A program made the position numbers and the translations under genes. Below are positions 1 to 6,093 of a stretch of DNA of 8,908 bases, in pieces. The notes under the pieces are model-generated. The model was not told the DNA's origin. It was given only the letters and a program-made list of their open reading frames with translations, and searched no databases. Position 1 is the stretch's first letter; each line of letters begins with the position of its first letter. Source of the DNA: Spirochaetaceae bacterium (GTDB lineage: Bacteria; Spirochaetota; Spirochaetia; JABEVK01); contig JAHFSN010000058.1 in the NCBI GenBank assembly GCA_023265735.1, forward strand, positions 1 through 8,908, given 5' to 3'.

Positions 1-833
1 AGAACGAGCAGACCCGCCTGCTGACCAACGGAAGCCCCCGGGCTCTGCCTCTGACCACCGAGCGCCTCGCCCAGGTCGACATGGACCTGGCCGCCGAGGT
101 GGCCGCGCGGCTGTGGGGCAACGCCAACGGACTGGTGCTCTCGGTGGTCGGGGACTTCGATCAGGAGCAGGTGAGGCGCCTCATCGAGACCTACGTGGCG
201 AGCCTCCCCTCGGGGAACCTCGACACGGTGCAGGACCGGGGAATTCGCCCTGTGGCTGGCCCGGTCCGGTCGGTCATCGCCCAGGGGAGCGACAACAAGG
301 CCGAGAACACGGTGTTCATGGTCACCGATCGTCCGTTCCGCCCCAACGACAGGTTTGCGGCGAATACCCTCAGGGAGGTCCTCGATATCCGGCTGCGCGA
401 GGTTCTTCGAAACCAGAACGGGGGCACCTACGACGTCGGTTCCCAGGTATCCCTCTCGCCCTATCCGTATCCCCAAGCCCTGGTGGCCTTTGGTTTTACC
501 AGCGAGCCCAGTCGTCAAGCCGAACTGACCGACAAGGCCCTAGGTGTGCTGGCCGCCGTGGCCCAGGGAGACTTCGACCAGGCCACCCTCGAGAAGGCCA
601 AGGAGATCCAGGTCCGCAGCGTGGAATCGTACCTGACTCAGAACAACTTCTGGGCCGCCATCCTGCCCGAGTACGCCCTCAAGGGCTACGACTTGTCCCA
701 ACTCACCCGGCTCAAGGAGCTGTACCAGGCCGTGACCCGCGAACAGGTGGCTCAGTTGGCCCAAGAGACCCTGCGCACCAAGCAGGCCCTTCAGGTGATC
801 CGCCTGCCGGGCCCCGAGGTTCCCAAACCCTGA
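1..833 (+). CDS. M16 family peptidase (PqqL-like), C-terminal part, 5' end outside window
   Basis: The reading frame is already open at base 3 and runs to TGA at 831-833, giving about 276 residues with no N-terminus; the ATG at 81 is internal, not a start. The segment LVLSVVGDFDQEQVRRLIETY, followed by SLPSG, is the typical end of an M16 half-domain (strand, 'VGDFD' turn, then helix). The next half begins near VIAQGSDNKAENTVFM and contains LREVLDIRLREVLRNQNGGTY and a late NNFWAAIL segment, as in PqqL/zinc-protease members of the family. The zinc-binding HxxEH motif lies in the N-terminal half of such proteins, so this visible part is the substrate-cradling, catalytically inert half. Such proteins are usually periplasmic or outer-membrane associated, but the signal region is not visible. 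It has no evident link to the sulfur genes, which converge on it. Confidence 0.85.
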   Translation, partial: NEQTRLLTNGSPRALPLTTERLAQVDMDLAAEVAARLWGNANGLVLSVVGDFDQEQVRRLIETYVASLPSGNLDTVQDRGIRPVAGPVRSVIAQGSDNKAENTVFMVTDRPFRPNDRFAANTLREVLDIRLREVLRNQNGGTYDVGSQVSLSPYPYPQALVAFGFTSEPSRQAELTDKALGVLAAVAQGDFDQATLEKAKEIQVRSVESYLTQNNFWAAILPEYALKGYDLSQLTRLKELYQAVTREQVAQLAQETLRTKQALQVIRLPGPEVPKP

Positions 834-846
834 ACGACTGTCAGGG
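828..846. terminator. Possible bidirectional hairpin between convergent stop codons
   Basis: CCCTGA (828-833) and TCAGGG (841-846) form a perfect 6-bp inverted repeat around the 7-base loop ACGACTG. Each arm contains the stop codon of one of the two convergent genes. There is no clear U-tract on the plus side; on the minus side the downstream sequence begins TTTGGG. The placement fits a shared terminator, but the stem is short and the call is tentative. Confidence 0.3.
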
Positions 847-1398
847 CGTTCGAGTGCGAAATCGGTCGAGGTCCACCCACCGGGCGGTCTCGGCAAAGCC
901 CGCCTCGTTAACTCCGAGGCCTTGAATGAGGCGGGCCCAGAGGTTCACCTGGGAGACCGTGGTGGCCAGGACGACGAAGGCCCGCGCGGAGAAGTGCAAC
1001 AGTACGGCCTCAACCGCCGCCTGGGAGACTCTGACGGGGGTGGCTGTCAGGCTGGCCGCGTACCGCAAGACGGCCTTCTCGGCCTCGGAGAAGGTGATCT
1101 GGCGCTCCCAGGAACCTTGGGCCAACGAGCGAAGCTCCTCTTCCGTCACTCCCTCTTTGGCCGAGGACTGGGAGTTCAGGTCGATGCAGAATGGGCACGA
1201 TACGGAAAGCGACACAAGGACCCTGACCAGTTTCAGAAGCCTGCGGGGAACTTCCGGATCATCGTGGACCACCAGGGCCTCCATCAGGCCCGTTCCGAGG
1301 AGCAACCGCGGCGACCACGACAGAATGCGGTTCGCCGTCAGGGCCTTCCCCAGACGCTTTTCCACCCGCCGGAGTACCCAGTTCCAAGGGAACCTCAT
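841..1398 (-). CDS. AhpD / carboxymuconolactone decarboxylase-like protein with CxxC motif
   Basis: A 185-residue protein of the all-helical CMD/AhpD-like family. The motif SVSCPFCIDLNS places C68 and C71 as a CxxC pair in the helix where AhpD has its redox dithiol. The usual CxxCxxxH histidine position is occupied by N75, so peroxidase-type chemistry like that of AhpD should not be assumed. The downstream segments TEEELRSLAQGSW and FSEAEKAVLRYAASLT match the family's typical second half. The ATG at 1398 was chosen because it opens directly into the conserved region. The frame extends upstream to an ATG at 1536, but that would overlap the DUF2892 gene by over 100 bases and encode low-complexity residues. 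Its own ribosome site is weak (a GAGG abutting the ATG), so it is probably translated as the last gene of the minus-strand operon, 29 bases after DUF2892. In this setting a thiol/disulfide or persulfide-related role is an inference; the substrate is unknown. Confidence 0.8.
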   Translation of the reverse strand: MRFPWNWVLRRVEKRLGKALTANRILSWSPRLLLGTGLMEALVVHDDPEVPRRLLKLVRVLVSLSVSCPFCIDLNSQSSAKEGVTEEELRSLAQGSWERQITFSEAEKAVLRYAASLTATPVRVSQAAVEAVLLHFSARAFVVLATTVSQVNLWARLIQGLGVNEAGFAETARWVDLDRFRTRTP

Positions 1399-1427
1399 CC
1401 TCGGCGGGGGAACAAAGGGCTCCGGGG

Positions 1428-1631
1428 TCAAAGCTTCTTGACGGAAATGGTCTTCACCTTCAGCGCGTGCCAGATCGGGCAGTAACCCGCGATTCCGGTG
1501 ACCAGGAAGATGAGACCGAACAGACCAATCCACCACAGGCCCGTGGAAAGGTTCAGAAGACCAAACAGGGCAAACCCGAGAAACAGGACGAATCGGACGA
1601 TCCTATCCAAGAGACCAACGTTCTTCAGCAT
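1428..1631 (-). CDS. DUF2892 (YgaP transmembrane-domain-like) small membrane protein
   Basis: A 67-residue protein with two hydrophobic segments, about residues 12-29 and 33-49. The conserved ending GIAGYCPIWHALKVKT contains C51, which is the family's 'G-x-C-P-x-[YW]' signature. A good ribosome site (AAAGGAG, 7 bases before the ATG at 1631) supports the start. In E. coli YgaP this membrane domain is fused behind a rhodanese. Here it is free-standing but lies 29 bases downstream of a protein carrying a rhodanese, and it is likely co-transcribed with it. It is expected to sit in the inner membrane and may anchor, or accept sulfur from or pass sulfur to, the rhodanese/TusA proteins. That role is inferred; the domain's biochemical function is unsettled. 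Confidence 0.85.
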   Translation of the reverse strand: MLKNVGLLDRIVRFVLFLGFALFGLLNLSTGLWWIGLFGLIFLVTGIAGYCPIWHALKVKTISVKKL

Positions 1632-1660
1632 ACGAGACTCCTTTTCAAAGAAAGCAAAAC

Positions 1661-4120
1661 TCAAATAAACAGGGTGGCCCGGGACGAGTCGGCCGCGGCC
1701 AGCATGGTGGCGACGCCGCCGGACTCCACACCGTCGACGAGTTCCTCCATCTTGACTCCCATGACGTCCATGCTCATGTTGCAGGCCACGAGTCGGACGC
1801 CCGATTTCAGGGCGGTATCGAGCATCTCCTGCAGGCTGTCGATCTTGAGGCTCTTCATCCGGCCCTTCATCATGGCTGTCCCCATCCCGCCCATATTCAG
1901 CTTGGAGAGCTTCAGCTTGTGGAGGCTGGGGGCCAACATCAGGCCGAACATCCGGCCCATGAGGTCCTTCTTGACCGGGGGCTTGCGAACCTTCTTGATG
2001 ACATTGAGTCCCCAAAACGTGAAGAAGAGGGTGACCTTCTTTCCCGCGCTGGCGGCGCCATTGGCGATGACGAGGCTGGCGAGTGCCCTATCCATGTCGT
2101 CGCTGAAGACGATGAGGGTGGTGTCATTTCCGCCGGTCAGGGGTCCGGAGGGGGCTCCCTTTCCTTTCTCGACAATGGCCGTGATCGTGCCTTTTTCCTG
2201 GGTCAGCTCCACCACCGAGTTCCCCGTCATCTGGGCCCAGCTCCTCACATCGGCCGCGAAGCCCGGGTCCGACGCCACTTCGCGCAAACGTTCGCCGGGG
2301 CTCAGCTTGTCCATCTCGGTCTTGAGTTTGAGGATGGGACCGGGACACTGGAGGCCCATGGCGTCGACGTCCAGAAGCTTCACGAACGAAGGCCGAACGG
2401 GGTCGGTGGTCTCGGGGTTGGTCTGGTAGATGCGACTGTCCTTGCCGATGAAGTCCTTGGCAAAGATGTCTTCATTGGACTGTTTCATGGTGGCGTGCTC
2501 CCAGGTCTTGTACCCTCCCGACAGGCTGACGACGTCGAAGCCGTGCTGTTTGAGGATCCGTTCCGCGAAGTAGGACCGGAGTCCGACTCCGCAGAAGGTC
2601 ACAACCTTGCGGTCCTTGGGGAGGTCGCCCAGACGGCCTCGAAGGAGGGGGAGGGGAATGTTGACCGCTCCGGGCAGGCTGCCGATGCCGAATTCGTCGG
2701 GTGTCCGGATGTCGAGGAAGAAGGCGTCCTGCAACCCGCTCAGCTGGTCCCACCGCACTGGGGTGGTCTTCCCGGCCAGGATGTTTTCGGCGACGAAGCC
2801 GAGAACGTTCACCGGGTCCTTGGCGCTAGAGAAGGGCGGGGCGTAGGCGTGCTCCACTTCGGTCAGGTCCTGGATGGTCCCGCCTTTGCCGAGGAGAACG
2901 GCGATCATGTCGATCCGTTTGTCGACTCCATCGTAGCCCACACCCTGGGCACCCAGGATCTTGCCCTCGGGGCTGAAGAGCAGCTTCAGGGTCATGGCCA
3001 GGGCGCCCGGGTAGTAACCGGCGTGGCTGGAGCCGTGGATCACGCACGAAAGGAAAGGAATCCCCTCCTTTTTGAGGAGCTTTTCACTGGCCCCCGTGGA
3101 GGCAACCGTCAGGTCGAAGACCTTGGCTACTGCGGTGGCGATGGACCCCTTGTAGCGGCTCTTGTTGCCGAAGACGAGGTTATCAGCACAGATGCGACCC
3201 TGCTTGTTGGCGGGTCCCGCCAGGTAGGTGATGGTAGGTTTGCCCGTGATGGGCGAGGGGAACTCGATGGCGTCGCCGACGGCGTAGATATCCGGGTCGG
3301 AGGTTTGGAGGAACTCATTGACCTGAATCCCCTTGGTGGTTCCGATCCGGAGCCCCGCCTGGGCCGCGAGGGCCGAATCGGGTCGGACGCCGATGGACAG
3401 GAGGATCAGGTCGGCCTCGAGGTCGCGGCCGGAATTGAGCTTGAGGCCGATCTTCTCACCCTGGGGTTTGAGGGACTGGACCCCGTCTCCCAGGTAGCAC
3501 TCTATGCCTTTCGTCTTGAAATGCTGGTGGACTTCGGCGGCCATTTCGTGGTCGAGCATGACCATGACCTGGGCCGCCATCTCGACGATGGTCACAAAGA
3601 TGCCCCGCTGGTGGAGGTTCTCGGCCATTTCGAGGCCGATGAAACCCGCGCCGATGACGATGGCCCTGCGGGGCTGGTGGGTCTCGATGTAGGTCTTGAT
3701 CCGATCGGTGTCGGCCACGTTGCGCAGCGTGAAGATTCCTGGCGTGTCGATGCCCACGATGGGCGGCTTCACCGGTTCGGCCCCGGGACTGAGGACCAGT
3801 TTGTCGTAGGTCTCCTGGTACACCGCGCCGTCGTGACGTCTGACGCTGACCCTTTTGGCCTCGCGGTCGATACTCACCACCTCGGAACGAACCCGGACTT
3901 CTACATTCAACGTGGCCTGGAACGTCTCGGGTGTCTGGACGAACAGCCTATCCCTGTCCGCAATCGTTCCTCCGAGGTAATAAGGGAGCCCGCAGTTGGC
4001 GTAGCTTATGTACTCGCCCCGCTCCATCAGGATAATCTGGGCCGCCTCGTCGTTCCGACGAAGTCTGGCCGCCGTCGTCGCCCCTCCCGCGACTCCCCCC
4101 ACAATCACATATTTTGCCAT
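1661..4120 (-). CDS. Four-module fusion: CoA-disulfide/persulfide reductase - rhodanese - TusA - DsrE2
   Basis: An 819-residue cytoplasmic flavoprotein fused to a sulfur-relay chain. Residues 1-450 form a CoA-disulfide-reductase-type enzyme: FAD Rossmann motif GGVAGG (8-13), catalytic C43 in SYANCGLPY, NAD(P)H motif GAGFIG (157-162), FAD motif YAVGD (279-283), and dimerisation-domain tyrosines in HAGYY (369-370) and YAPPF (426). Residues about 455-545 are a rhodanese with the active loop CGVGLR at C510. Residues about 580-652 are TusA-like, with C592 in GLQCPGPI. Residues about 667-819 are DsrE2-like, with C780 in VACNMSMDVMG. All four expected persulfide-carrying cysteines are therefore present. 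Families of this type reduce CoA disulfide, CoA persulfide or polysulfide with NAD(P)H, while the tail modules shuttle sulfane sulfur. The ATG at 4120 has a GGAGGAACA ribosome site and starts directly at MAKYVIVGG; an ATG at 4162 would run through an operator repeat and was not used. The gene follows an array of palindromes and precedes DUF2892 by 29 bases. Confidence 0.93.
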   Translation of the reverse strand: MAKYVIVGGVAGGATTAARLRRNDEAAQIILMERGEYISYANCGLPYYLGGTIADRDRLFVQTPETFQATLNVEVRVRSEVVSIDREAKRVSVRRHDGAVYQETYDKLVLSPGAEPVKPPIVGIDTPGIFTLRNVADTDRIKTYIETHQPRRAIVIGAGFIGLEMAENLHQRGIFVTIVEMAAQVMVMLDHEMAAEVHQHFKTKGIECYLGDGVQSLKPQGEKIGLKLNSGRDLEADLILLSIGVRPDSALAAQAGLRIGTTKGIQVNEFLQTSDPDIYAVGDAIEFPSPITGKPTITYLAGPANKQGRICADNLVFGNKSRYKGSIATAVAKVFDLTVASTGASEKLLKKEGIPFLSCVIHGSSHAGYYPGALAMTLKLLFSPEGKILGAQGVGYDGVDKRIDMIAVLLGKGGTIQDLTEVEHAYAPPFSSAKDPVNVLGFVAENILAGKTTPVRWDQLSGLQDAFFLDIRTPDEFGIGSLPGAVNIPLPLLRGRLGDLPKDRKVVTFCGVGLRSYFAERILKQHGFDVVSLSGGYKTWEHATMKQSNEDIFAKDFIGKDSRIYQTNPETTDPVRPSFVKLLDVDAMGLQCPGPILKLKTEMDKLSPGERLREVASDPGFAADVRSWAQMTGNSVVELTQEKGTITAIVEKGKGAPSGPLTGGNDTTLIVFSDDMDRALASLVIANGAASAGKKVTLFFTFWGLNVIKKVRKPPVKKDLMGRMFGLMLAPSLHKLKLSKLNMGGMGTAMMKGRMKSLKIDSLQEMLDTALKSGVRLVACNMSMDVMGVKMEELVDGVESGGVATMLAAADSSRATLFI

Positions 4121-4155
4121 TGTTCCTCCCTGGCTCCTTCGCCCACGGTGAACGC

Positions 4156-4232
4156 TTAACATCGCTAAATTTTAACGATGTTAAATATTAACCATGTTCA
4201 AATTTAACACTGTTAAATGTTAACGATGATAA
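4156..4232. promoter_or_regulatory. Five-copy, 16-bp-phased operator array (TTAAC-N3-GTTAA)
   Basis: Five 13-bp palindromes begin at 4156, 4172, 4188, 4204 and 4220, exactly 16 bp apart. Copies 2 and 4 are perfect TTAAC-N3-GTTAA; copies 1, 3 and 5 each have one mismatch, always in the right-hand half (GCTAA, GTTCA, GATAA). All five left halves are perfect. Because the 3-bp centre and 3-bp linker are equal, a half-site occurs every 8 bp with alternating orientation. The array lies between the marR stop and the fusion-gene start and is AT-rich in otherwise GC-rich DNA. It resembles SlyA/MarR-type operators (SlyA: TTAGC-N2-GCTAA-like). Binding by the adjacent MarR protein is inferred. Confidence 0.85.
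4169..4174 (-). promoter_or_regulatory. Possible -10 element for the fusion gene
   Basis: Read on the minus strand this is TAAAAT, a 5/6 match to the sigma-70 -10 hexamer, about 50 bases before the ATG at 4120. No convincing -35 lies 16-18 bp upstream. The hexamer overlaps the second operator copy, so a bound regulator would block it. The call rests on one hexamer in AT-rich repeat DNA and is weak. Confidence 0.3.
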
Positions 4233-4237
4233 ATGAA

Positions 4238-4609
4238 CTAACGGTTCCCCGCAAGCTCTTTTCCTTCGACGGCTAGGGGAAATGTTCGAGACTCGAATCC
4301 GGCGAGGGCCAAGGCGACCTTTTGTCCCTCTTCCGTGAGGGCGAGGACCTTTTGCCTGCTGTCGCCCCAGTTCAGGTCGCGGTAGATGTAGCCCTTGCTG
4401 TAGAGGGTCTTGATAATCCGAGACAGGCTCGCCCCGTGGATGCGAAGCTCGTCGGCCAGGGACCCCGCATTCAGGGGACCCCTAGCCAAACAACACAGCG
4501 CGAACGACTGGTTGAGGTTCAAGCCGATCTCCTTCCGAAGACCGGATTCCAACTGCACAATGGCCGCCGTCAGATCCTTGACGTGACAAAGGTCCCTCAG
4601 TTCCTGCAT
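4238..4609 (-). CDS. MarR-family transcriptional regulator
   Basis: A 123-residue winged-helix protein, slightly shorter than the usual 135-150 residues. LNLNQSFALCCLARGPLNAGS to LADELRIHGASLSRIIKTL forms the helix-turn-helix (about residues 30-68). The wing carries the family signature D83-x-R85 followed by VLALTEEG. The C-terminal dimerisation helix is short. Cysteines C8, C39 and C40 are candidates for thiol or persulfide sensing, but no established sensor motif is recognised. The ATG at 4609 was preferred over an in-frame TTG at 4645; the upstream ribosome site is modest (GGGGA). The gene lies 63 bases after SQR, probably on the same transcript. It is followed within 6 bases by the five-copy palindrome array and is flanked on the far side of SQR by two more copies. 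The simplest model is local, autoregulatory repression of the sulfur genes, with sulfide or a persulfide as inducer; this is inferred. Confidence 0.85.
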   Translation of the reverse strand: MQELRDLCHVKDLTAAIVQLESGLRKEIGLNLNQSFALCCLARGPLNAGSLADELRIHGASLSRIIKTLYSKGYIYRDLNWGDSRQKVLALTEEGQKVALALAGFESRTFPLAVEGKELAGNR

Positions 4610-4672
4610 AGTCCCCAGCCTACCACAGGCCCGTCCCCACACCAAGTAGCGGCGCGGAGGACGGGCTGCTAC

Positions 4673-5950
4673 TCAATGTTTCTTCAGGGTTCGATACCCC
4701 ATCATCCCGAGTCCCAACCTCTCGTAGAAGGGACTCGAAACCCCCGTGCGAATCTTCCGCAAGAAGTATTTCTCGAAAATGGCCTTTCCCACGTGGAGGA
4801 GCCAGCCCTTTTTCGCGACCGTAACGTTCCGAGGAGGAATCTGCGGAATGGCGATGAAGCCAAACCCATTGTCCCCGGTGTCCGCGACACAGAGGGCGTT
4901 CCATTCCGGTACGGTGTCCGGCGCCTTTCCCTCGAGCTGCGCCCGGATGTTGTGGGCAACGGCCACCGCCATAGCTTCGATCATCACCCCGGTTTTCGGC
5001 ACGCCCGTGGGGACCGGTGTCGGCTCCTTGGGCGCGATGGCCACGCACACTCCCACTCCGTAGACATTGGGAAAGGTGGGGTTCTGCTGCTTATCATTGA
5101 TGAGGACGAAGCCCCGGGGATTCACCAAACCTTCGATTCCCCGGACTGCGTCGATTCCCGTGAAGGCCGGGAGGATCATCGAAACCTTGAAGGGAAGCTC
5201 GTGAACCTTTTTGTCCTTGCCCTCTTCGTCGCACTCCAGCACCGTCATCTTTCCATCTTCGACCTTCTGGATTTTGGCATTGCAGATCCATCGAATCGTC
5301 TTGTCGCGAAAGGCGCCTTCGAGGAGACCCTTGGAGTCTCCGACTCCGCCTAGACCGAGGTGCCCAATGTACGGCTCGCTGGTGACGTAGGTGATGGGAA
5401 CCTTGTCTCTGATCCGGCGCCGCCTCAGGTCGGTATCGGCCTGGAGGGCGTACTCGTAGGCGGGACCAAAGCAGCTGGCCCCGGAGGCCGCGCCGACGAT
5501 CATGGGCCCGGGTTGTTCGCAGAACTTCTGCCAGGCCACAAACGTGTCGGCAGCGTGATCGACGTGGCAGACCGACTGAGTGAAGCCCCCATGGGGTCCG
5601 AGGCCCGGGACCTCGTCGAACGACAACCGCGGACCGGTGGCCAGAACTAAGTAGTCGTAGCTCAGGGTGGAGCCATCCTTGAGGTCAAGGCGATTCTCTT
5701 GGGGGACGACCTTGACGACGGCCTTCTGGACGAAGGAGATCTTTCGCTTCTTGAACATGGGCGCCAGGGGGACCTTGATCTGTTCCGGCCTCCTCCACCC
5801 AAATCCGACCCAGGGGTTCGAGGGAGTGAAATGGAACGTCGGAGAATCGGAGACGACAACCACTTCGTCCCCCTTCCTGGCGTGGCGTCTCATCTCCAAC
5901 GCCGCTGGGACGCCTCCGACTCCGGCGCCTACGATCACAATTCGTGCCAT
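4673..5950 (-). CDS. sqr: Sulfide:quinone oxidoreductase (Acidithiobacillus ferrooxidans-like)
   Basis: A 425-residue FAD enzyme that oxidises sulfide to sulfane sulfur/polysulfide and reduces membrane quinone. The N-terminus MARIVIVGAGVGG is the FAD Rossmann motif. SNPWVGFGW (44-52) and TSEPYIGHLGLGGVGDSKG (190-208) are highly characteristic of SQR. Three cysteines, C128 (SVCHVDHA), C160 (GASCFGPAYEY) and C354 (NALCVAD), match in position the redox and FAD-linking cysteines C128/C160/C356 known in the A. ferrooxidans enzyme. This argues for true SQR rather than a flavocytochrome c subunit or NDH-2. There is no signal peptide or transmembrane helix. The C-terminal stretch GWLLHVGKAIFEKYFLRKI (382-400) resembles the amphipathic membrane-association region of SQRs. 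The ATG at 5950 has a clear AAAGGAG site; an upstream in-frame TTG at 5998 lies inside the operator repeats and was rejected. It is the first gene of the minus-strand operon and diverges from the second CoADR gene. Confidence 0.93.
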   Translation of the reverse strand: MARIVIVGAGVGGVPAALEMRRHARKGDEVVVVSDSPTFHFTPSNPWVGFGWRRPEQIKVPLAPMFKKRKISFVQKAVVKVVPQENRLDLKDGSTLSYDYLVLATGPRLSFDEVPGLGPHGGFTQSVCHVDHAADTFVAWQKFCEQPGPMIVGAASGASCFGPAYEYALQADTDLRRRRIRDKVPITYVTSEPYIGHLGLGGVGDSKGLLEGAFRDKTIRWICNAKIQKVEDGKMTVLECDEEGKDKKVHELPFKVSMILPAFTGIDAVRGIEGLVNPRGFVLINDKQQNPTFPNVYGVGVCVAIAPKEPTPVPTGVPKTGVMIEAMAVAVAHNIRAQLEGKAPDTVPEWNALCVADTGDNGFGFIAIPQIPPRNVTVAKKGWLLHVGKAIFEKYFLRKIRTGVSSPFYERLGLGMMGYRTLKKH

Positions 5951-5984
5951 ATCTGGACTCCTTTCCTCTAGCCTAAGCCCGACC

Positions 5985-5990
5985 CTTATA
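5985..5990 (-). promoter_or_regulatory. Possible -10 element for sqr
   Basis: On the minus strand this reads TATAAG, a 5/6 match to the -10 consensus, placing transcription start near 5978, about 28 bases before the ATG at 5950. The matching -35 region is poor (GTGTTA at an 18-bp spacing) and coincides with the operator repeats. Repression by a protein bound at 5992-6020 would be direct. Confidence 0.4.
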
Positions 5991-5991
5991 T

Positions 5992-6020
5992 TTAACAAGG
6001 TTAAATATTAACACTGTTAT
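5992..6020. promoter_or_regulatory. Two-copy operator in the sqr/CoADR divergent promoter region
   Basis: Two 13-bp palindromes of the TTAAC-N3-GTTAA type begin at 5992 (perfect) and 6008 (one mismatch, ending GTTAT). They have the same 16-bp phase, and an ATA linker also found in the five-copy array about 1.8 kb away. They overlap the presumed -35/spacer region of the leftward sqr promoter and lie upstream of the rightward promoter's -35. Sharing with the other array indicates one regulator, most likely the MarR protein encoded between them. Confidence 0.8.
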
Positions 6021-6046
6021 ATGAAGATAATGCGAAGAATGTCGTA

Positions 6047-6075
6047 TTGACAATATATATGAAATTCAATATGTT
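6047..6075 (+). promoter_or_regulatory. Sigma-70-type promoter for the second CoADR operon
   Basis: A perfect TTGACA (-35, 6047-6052) is followed after 17 bp by TATGTT (-10, 6070-6075, 4/6 match). Transcription would start near 6082, giving a leader of only about 12 bases before the ATG at 6094. The operator pair ends 27 bp upstream of the -35, so this promoter is not obviously blocked by the bound regulator. Confidence 0.55.
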
Positions 6076-6093
6076 TAAGAAGAAGGTGAAAGG

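Noticed and set aside
922..1485. Plus-strand open frames opposite the CMD-like gene
   Set aside because: They show no family resemblance, while the minus strand gives a clear CxxC CMD-like protein.
1919..4159. A 746-codon plus-strand open frame antisense to the fusion gene
   Set aside because: Its translation has no recognisable domain and low-complexity runs rich in G, D, V and E. Long antisense frames are common opposite GC-rich genes, and the minus strand encodes four clear domains.
4121..4162. Upstream ATG at 4162 as start of the fusion gene
   Set aside because: It would add 14 non-conserved residues and start inside the first operator copy. The ATG at 4120 has a strong ribosome site and begins at the FAD-binding strand.
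4156..4232. The palindrome array as a CRISPR array or replication iterons
   Set aside because: Repeats are 13 bp with 3-bp linkers, far too short for CRISPR, and no replication-initiator gene is near. Recurrence of the motif in a second promoter supports operators.
5951..5998. Upstream TTG at 5998 as start of sqr
   Set aside because: It lies in the operator pair and upstream of the likely transcription start; the ATG at 5950 has AAAGGAG and starts the FAD motif.
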